A model generated the notes under the pieces. That model made no database searches. It had not been told where the DNA came from and worked only from the letters and a program-made list of their open reading frames with translations. The position numbers were made by a program, and so were the translations under genes. A DNA stretch of 64,000 nucleotides from Cristatella mucedo. Taxonomy: Eukaryota > Bryozoa > Phylactolaemata > Cristatellidae. The stretch is taken from positions 3,634,501 to 3,698,500 of the forward strand of contig WPIO01000021.1 in the NCBI GenBank assembly GCA_009760855.2, written 5' to 3'. This document shows positions 58,107 to 64,000 of the stretch, piece after piece. Each line of letters begins with the position of its first letter. Positions within the stretch are counted from its first letter, which is position 1.

Positions 58107-58497
58107 CTTAAATCCTTTGGAGACCGTGCATTTAGTTCATATGCTCCCAAAGCCTGGAACTCCCTCCCGACCTGCGTCAGAACATCCCCTGACGTGACCA
58201 CATTTAAAAGGAACCTAAAAACACACCTATTTAGGACAGCATTTAGTGGGTCCCTGTGATTCGCCCTTGATGTGCTTATGCGTGCTGACACTGTGCATGC
58301 TGCCACTAACCACATTTGCATGCTGACCCTGTGCATGTCACCCCTAACCACATTATTCATTTCGTTTGTTTTTCAAGCATGATTTTACTTACCATTCAAT
58401 TGCATTTCACTTTACAGCAAATGTAAAGCGCCTAGAGAGAGATTAAGTTCTCTGAGGGCGCTTTATCAAGTGAATTATTATTATTATTATTATTATT
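58107..58497 (+). mobile_element. LINE family A, 3' fragment
   Basis: Starts within the coding end (LKSFGDRAFSSYAPKAWNSL), followed by the 3' UTR, AGAGATTAAGTTCTCTGAGG, GCGC and (TTA)n. Confidence 0.92.
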
Positions 58498-61400
58498 ACT
58501 ATATCACACCCTAATCTATGCATCCTAATCTACGCCTTGAAGCTCCCAATTATTACCAGTCCCACATTAAATGTCCATCTTCTCACACCTGCCGTTTTGA
58601 GATTGCATTACTGCCATAAATTAACTGATTGAGTCGTTGGGATTCTTAGAAGATATCCGAAGAGTGTGCCGTATGCAAACACGACGAGCCAATACTAGCA
58701 AGAAGGGAGTGCTAACGAACCACACATGACTGGAGTAAAAAAAATCGGGATATCACACCGGTGGACAGCTTTTCTATGGCATTCGGCATTAAGATAAAGC
58801 AGTTCTAGCTAAACTTGATGCCTGTCGCCACATGCAACACAGCAAAGGAAAAATAAAAGGCCGAGTCAAGCAAAAAGCAGATGGAGTGGGTGACATCAGA
58901 ACACCAAAGGCAGGAGTAGATACATGAGAGCAGTAAACCTAATCATAAAGTGACAATGCTTAAATCCTAATTCTAAGAGTTTCAATGGCTAGCACATTTA
59001 ACTTTGTGCCTAGAAATTATTTTTGGATGCTGCCCTCGAGTAGAATAGACTCAGCCCCTATAGCCACAAATTTTTAAATGACACTAATATTATAACAACA
59101 AATAAGAGATTACAGCATAACCCAGAGGACGACCAAGACTAAATGCCGTGGGCTAGTCGTCCATTATGGTTATTAGCTTTTAAGTACTTCAGAATTGAAC
59201 ACTTAGCAAAGGTTGTTTATGTGCATGCTTTTATGGATTCTTAGTCAGATCGCTACACACAATCCTTACCATTTCAACATTCCTTTTTGAACACTTCTAA
59301 ACACAGACTGCTACACACACTCTTCTAAAGAAAGTCTTATTCCACCCGGTATAGTGGCACTCACCTGGTGGCTTTTGATTTCTTTGCAAGATCTATTATA
59401 AGCATATCAAATGTCTTTTGCAAGTAAAGATCTCATTGGTAGTGCAAACAAAGTAATAAGTTGGGCCTCCACAGTATTCAATTACCTCTTATTTGACGTA
59501 GAGCATACAGCTAGAAGCCTTTTTACAAGCCTTCAGTGCTGTGCTGCAGCAAGCTACTCAGCAGTCGTAGTGTGGCAGAATCAGGCCTCAGACCAAGATG
59601 TTCCCGATGGTCCTGATGTTGCTCTATGAGATTTAAGCCAGGCGACTGACTCGGCCGACTCAGGCCTCAGACAGATGCTTCAGGAAAAAATAAGTTTCGG
59701 ACATTTTTACAGTGTGCTATTGGTCATTGTCCTACTGCCAAATGCAATCGTTCTCCAGAAGAGCTCCAGCACTTGGAATCCCAGCATTTTATACCAGATC
59801 GATTCACTCATGGTGGTCCAACACTTTATGCAACGCAGAACTCAAATAGTAGAAGAGCAGAAGCAACCCACACCACAACACTTTTCCGGCACCAAATTTC
59901 CCTTCCGGCTGCAGGCAATCCGGGTGATATTTTCACATCTTTTGCCGACTTACAAGCACGTTTGTTTATAGAGAGCAAACAGCTTGAAGCAGACTCGTTG
60001 GTCTATCAAACTCAAATCCAGTCATCTGCAGAGTAGTGGGCATGGACCCATCTGAGACGATGTCTTCCTGTTGTAAGCAAAGGTAGCAGCTTTGCGACCC
60101 TCCTTAGCATGCCATACCTGGCAAGCTTCCAGAGCACTGTCTTTATGCTCATGACTCCCTGCCCCTAGTAGTTGCCAACGACTCGAGAGAGCTTCCGGAG
60201 TGTTCAGCCTTCTGTTGCTGATCAGCCACAAATTGCAGGTGCAAGTCGTACTGTTGGGTTGTCATCCTCGGGTGTCCTGAACTCGGTCTACTAGCCGTGC
60301 TGTGCCACACACAGTAAGATTTTCAAGATTCTAGCACACTGCTCCACGGCTGATTTTAAGAGCCCGTGCCCCACTTCTTGGTTGATACGGCCTTTTTCAT
60401 GCAAGGCTTGCAATTGTCCTTTACTTATTTTATTTTTCCTTAATTGATTTCAGGCTTGCAATTGTCCTTTATTTATTTTATTTTTCCTTAATTGATTTCA
60501 GGCCTGTAATTGTCCTTTCGCGGCGACCTGCTTGTCATGTTGGACTTGCCGTCAAAACAAGCCCTAAGAAGCCGGCCTTCTACTGCCCTTGGGCACAGAA
60601 ACCCTTCCCTCATAAGCAACCAATATCAATAACGAACGAATACAAACACAAACGACCACTGACTGAGGGAGCACTTTGAAAACCACTAACAAATAGCGAT
60701 AAATTAGCAACCATTAGCTACGTATTTTGGCAAACAAGAGTGGTACTCTTAGCAAGCCAGCTAAAGACAATGCTGAAACAACCTATAGATGTAAACGATC
60801 GTTGAGTAAGAAAGCTCAATTACAACCATTAACAATAGACAAAGCATTCACAGCGATTGACAATGCACTTTCACAAAGATGTCCCTCTCAAAAGTCTTGC
60901 ATCGCCGACAAAAATAGAACTATTTACTTAAGTGTAGCCACAGGCTCCTGGAAACCATGACCCCCTACCCATTCAAAGTGGAACATAATTGTAGCTAGTG
61001 CATTGTGCGCTTTAAAGCAAGAAAACACCGTGCAGATGCTAGTTGTTTGGCTTTGTATTTCATGTAAGCCTTTGTGGTATGTGCAACTTACTTCCTTAGC
61101 TAATGGTTAGTTGTGAGTTAATCCTTATTATCTGATAATACATTTGAGACCTACAGCACGCCCACACACACGTACACGCACATGCACACGAAAGGGAATT
61201 CATCAGTAGCCAGAGGCTTACACACAATCTTAAAACGACTTCGTACATCTACCACCGCACCCTCTCCAGAAGCAGCTGAATGCCAGTCCATTCGATCTTG
61301 TGGCGTCCCCTCCCCTACACTTAACTAATGTGCTCTTGCACCTGGGGCGTTATGGATATTGATGCATGTTAAAATTGCACTTGACTTATATCCTCAGCTT

Positions 61401-61623
61401 GGAGGCAAAAGGTAGACAATATCCAGAAACAGCTGAAACTTAACTTGAATGCAGCTACGTCGTATCATTAGTAAAAAACTGAAGACAGTCTAAGGGGCAG
61501 GGACAGGGCACTAAATAAAGAAAAATGGGCTCTACTACAAATAGGGTTACAACAGTATTCCGGGAAGTCATCTCACCGTTCCTTGCACTAAATTGAAATT
61601 GCTTTAGTGATCGAGCTTACATT
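58498..61623. other. No gene recognised
   Basis: About 3.1 kb of non-coding sequence. A 46-bp unit is repeated at 60407-60510. Open frames near 59675-60036 have no recognisable domain. Confidence 0.35.
60407..60510. repeat. 46-bp tandem repeat, about 2.3 units
   Basis: The unit begins TTGCAATTGTCCTTTA(C/T)TTA and ends TTAATTGATTTCAGGC; two full units and a partial one are present. Confidence 0.95.
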
Positions 61624-62025
61624 TAGTATGCACCGGAAGTCTGGAACTTGCTTCGGAACACGGTCACCGCCTGCAATGACCTTGCATCAGTTAAGTCTCA
61701 GCTAAAGATAAACCTATTCCGGTCAGCTTTGCCTTCACCACCCCCCCCCCCCCGTGAACTCGTCTTCTTTTTAGTTCCTATGTACTTTGTCTATATACCT
61801 GTGCATGATTAAGTGCATGTAATGACCAGAGGTCCCCCTAACCGGAGGCTGCAAGTGTTTTAATGCTAGCATACTGGCCTAAGCATGATACTTTTTTGCT
61901 TTTGCATGCCACACAGAGTGCATGTCACTAACTCTTGGTTACTGATTCTCTTGAAGCGAGTTGTAAAGCACTTGGATAGAGATTTAGCTCTTTAAGGGCA
62001 TTAAAAAACAAACCTATTATTATTA
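61624..62025 (+). mobile_element. LINE family C (A-related), 3' fragment
   Basis: Plus-strand reading YAPEVWNLLRNTVTACNDLA, then INLFRSALPS, corresponds to the extreme C-terminus of family A but is clearly divergent. It is followed by a 3' UTR with a C14 run (61739), AGAGATTTAGCTCTTTAAGG and a (TTA)n end. Confidence 0.75.
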
Positions 62026-62709
62026 CCGAACAACCAAAGTAGGCTCTCAATGACAGATTATCGAACCATAGGCTACAAGTTTAGGCCGAGATGTTCAAAT
62101 CATGAGTTGAGCTACACGATTAGCGTCCCAGAAACCTCAGTGCCAACCAAGCGCAGATCTCACAGCATGGTCACTTGCATACATTGCACAGCAGCACAAC
62201 TGCTAGCATCCATCTCATAAGAATCCTATATTCAATCGCACCCGACTAATACTCAGGCACCAGCTCCTCACCAAAAACCACCAATTCGCTTTTGTTTTGA
62301 GCTAGGTCTCTTTTATACTACGTCGGATTTCCGACAGGACTTCAGGATACCAACCTAGCGAGCAATCTATCGGGCGAACCAGCACGAACCAGCAGCTGCT
62401 CAGTACACTTATCAGTATTCACCGATGCCCGTAGATGCGATGTCGACGAGCATCCCACACTTCGCAAATGCACACTGACCTCGAGAGCACAAATGCTGGT
62501 GCACAGCTATTAAAAGGCTTCTGCTTTTCTGCTGCCCAACCATAGATGATTGCATTACCTGCACCTAGCCACTATTATTCAGAAACCACAAATAGTAAAT
62601 ACATGTGCAGTCATAATCTAGCTGATTTAGCATTCCACCATATCTAATAGACTTAACTTATCTTTGTCTACGCCTCTAAGGAGCAAATAGAGCCTACTCT
62701 GGAGTCTTA
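62026..62709. other. No gene recognised
   Basis: Non-coding interval between two LINE fragments. Confidence 0.35.
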
Positions 62710-64000
62710 CAATAATAATAATAATAATGCACTTGATAAAGCACCCTCAGAGAACTCAATCTCTTTCTAGGCGCTTTACATTTGCTGCAAAGGGAAATGC
62801 AATTGAATGGTGAGTAATATCACGCTCGATAAACAAACAACATGAATGACATGCTTAGGGGTGACATGCACAGGGTCAGCATGCAAATGTGGTTAGTGGC
62901 AGCATTCAGTGTCAGCATGCATAAGCACATCAAGGACGAATCAGTTACCCATTAAATGCTGTCCTAAATAATTGTGTTTTAAAGTTCTTTTTAAATGTGG
63001 TCAAGTCAGGGGATGTTCTGACCCAAGCCGGGAGTGAGTTCCAGGCTTTGGGAGCATACGAACTAAATGCACGGTCTCCAAACGATTTGAGGTTTGTACG
63101 AGGTATTGGTAGACTGTTGGATTCCGAAAAGCGGGTGGTACGATGCTTGGCCTGGTGGGGAGTAGATCTGAGAGATAGGCTGGGGCCAAAGAATGAAGTG
63201 GCCTAAAAGTGAGCGACAAAACCTTGAAGTCAATCCGTTGCTTGACTGGCAGCCAGTGCAGGTCGGCAAGAAGTGGAGTAATGTGGCAACTGCGCCGCTC
63301 ACGACAGACAAGCCTAGCTGCTGAGTTTTGCACCAGCTGCAATCGCCTGATCGCACATGCCGGTAGGCCAGTAAGCAGTGAGTTGCAGAAGTCGAGACGG
63401 GATGTCACGAATGCATGGACCAACTTGGACGTGGTATCCTTATCTAAACAAGCCCGAATTTTAGCAATGTTATGCAGGTGAAAGTAGGCAGATTTGACTG
63501 TGGAGCTGATGTGGTCGTCTATTGAGAGGTCACTTTGGAACATGACACTTACATTTCGAGCTGATTCAACAGGAGATATGCTGGCAGAGCCAATTTTGAG
63601 CATCAGCCTTTCCAATTTCTGAATCACACTGGGTTTGCCCATAACTAGTAAGTTAGTTTTATTATCGTTTCAATTTTAGAAAATTTGCTGCCATCCATGT
63701 GCGGATGTCATCAATACATGCAGCAAGTGAGTTGAGAGAATTTGAGGTGCTCGAAGGCTGGGAGGGATCAAAGCAAAGGTACAACTGAGTGTCATCCACA
63801 TAGAAGTGAAAGCCTAGATTGTGCTTGGCAACCACATCAGCAAGAGGGAGAGTATAAACCGTGAAAAGAACCAAACCTAGCATGGAGCCCTGACATACCC
63901 CATATTTCAGAGGTACCTCGGATTATCTTTGTCCATTCACGTCAATACTCTGGAGTCTCCCACTGAGATAGGACCTAAACCATTGCAGAGCAGTGCCAGT
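62710..64000 (-). mobile_element. LINE family A, 3' half, cut by the window end
   Basis: From the window edge the minus strand reads LVLFTVYTLPLADVVAKHNL and FHFYVDDTQLYLCFDPSQPS (catalytic YVDD intact). It continues with MGKPSVIQKLERLMLKIGSA, LLADLHWLPVKQRIDFKVLS and the 3' UTR with stem-loop and (TTA)n. A frameshift near 63660 separates the palm from the thumb region, and another lies near 63180. It is better preserved than the other copies, so probably younger. Confidence 0.93.

Noticed and set aside
59675-60036. Overlapping 87-98 codon plus-strand frames resembling a transposase remnant
   Set aside because: No catalytic motif or terminal repeats could be identified; both frames look like chance.

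Overview
The window looks like nuclear DNA of an invertebrate animal; I cannot place the phylum. It has spliced genes with canonical GT..AG introns, an ETS-domain transcription factor (a metazoan family), a long CpG-rich promoter-like domain, and many degraded L2/CR1-like non-LTR retrotransposon copies. No bacterial gene organisation is present. Most of the 64 kb is repeat-derived.

Three host genes can be supported. (1) The last five coding exons of the nucleoporin NUP107 lie at 2554-4452 (+), with every splice phase consistent. (2) An ETS-domain gene lies on the minus strand: a large exon at 33349-31917 carries the DNA-binding domain and a Gln/Leu/Ala-rich tail, and a phase-compatible upstream exon ends at 34023. 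The gene sits in a CpG-rich domain (about 30.8-36.4 kb). (3) Two exons of a PRA1-family (prenylated Rab acceptor) gene lie at 55370-55158 and 52334-52237 (-).

Layout: 0-2.5 kb diverged repeats and a tRNA-derived SINE; 2.5-4.6 kb NUP107; 5.2-6.1 kb a LINE; 6.7-16.6 kb a composite satellite of GATTAT-type short repeats alternating with two longer conserved blocks, invaded by two LINEs; 16.6-29.4 kb a decayed endogenous DNA-virus-like element; 29.5-30.6 kb a LINE; 30.7-36.4 kb the CpG-rich ETS locus with long GA/CT arrays; 36.5-37.8 kb two tandem inverted-repeat (MITE-like) elements; 38-52 kb mostly non-coding sequence with LINE ends, SINEs, CA/GA microsatellites and a 19-bp minisatellite; 52.2-55.4 kb the PRA1-family gene; 55.4-64 kb LINE fragments in otherwise featureless sequence.

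The virus-like element is the most interesting region. It holds a capsid-like gene broken by three insertions, a type B DNA polymerase-like gene cut off by a 3.4-kb LINE, a two-CxxC zinc-ribbon protein, an HNH endonuclease relic and several small unidentified genes in two opposed blocks. This fits a Polinton/adintovirus-like origin, but I saw no integrase, packaging ATPase or protease. The mobile elements are also related to each other: a tRNA-derived SINE carries the same 3' tail stem-loop as the dominant LINE family, as expected if the SINE borrowed the LINE's reverse transcriptase.
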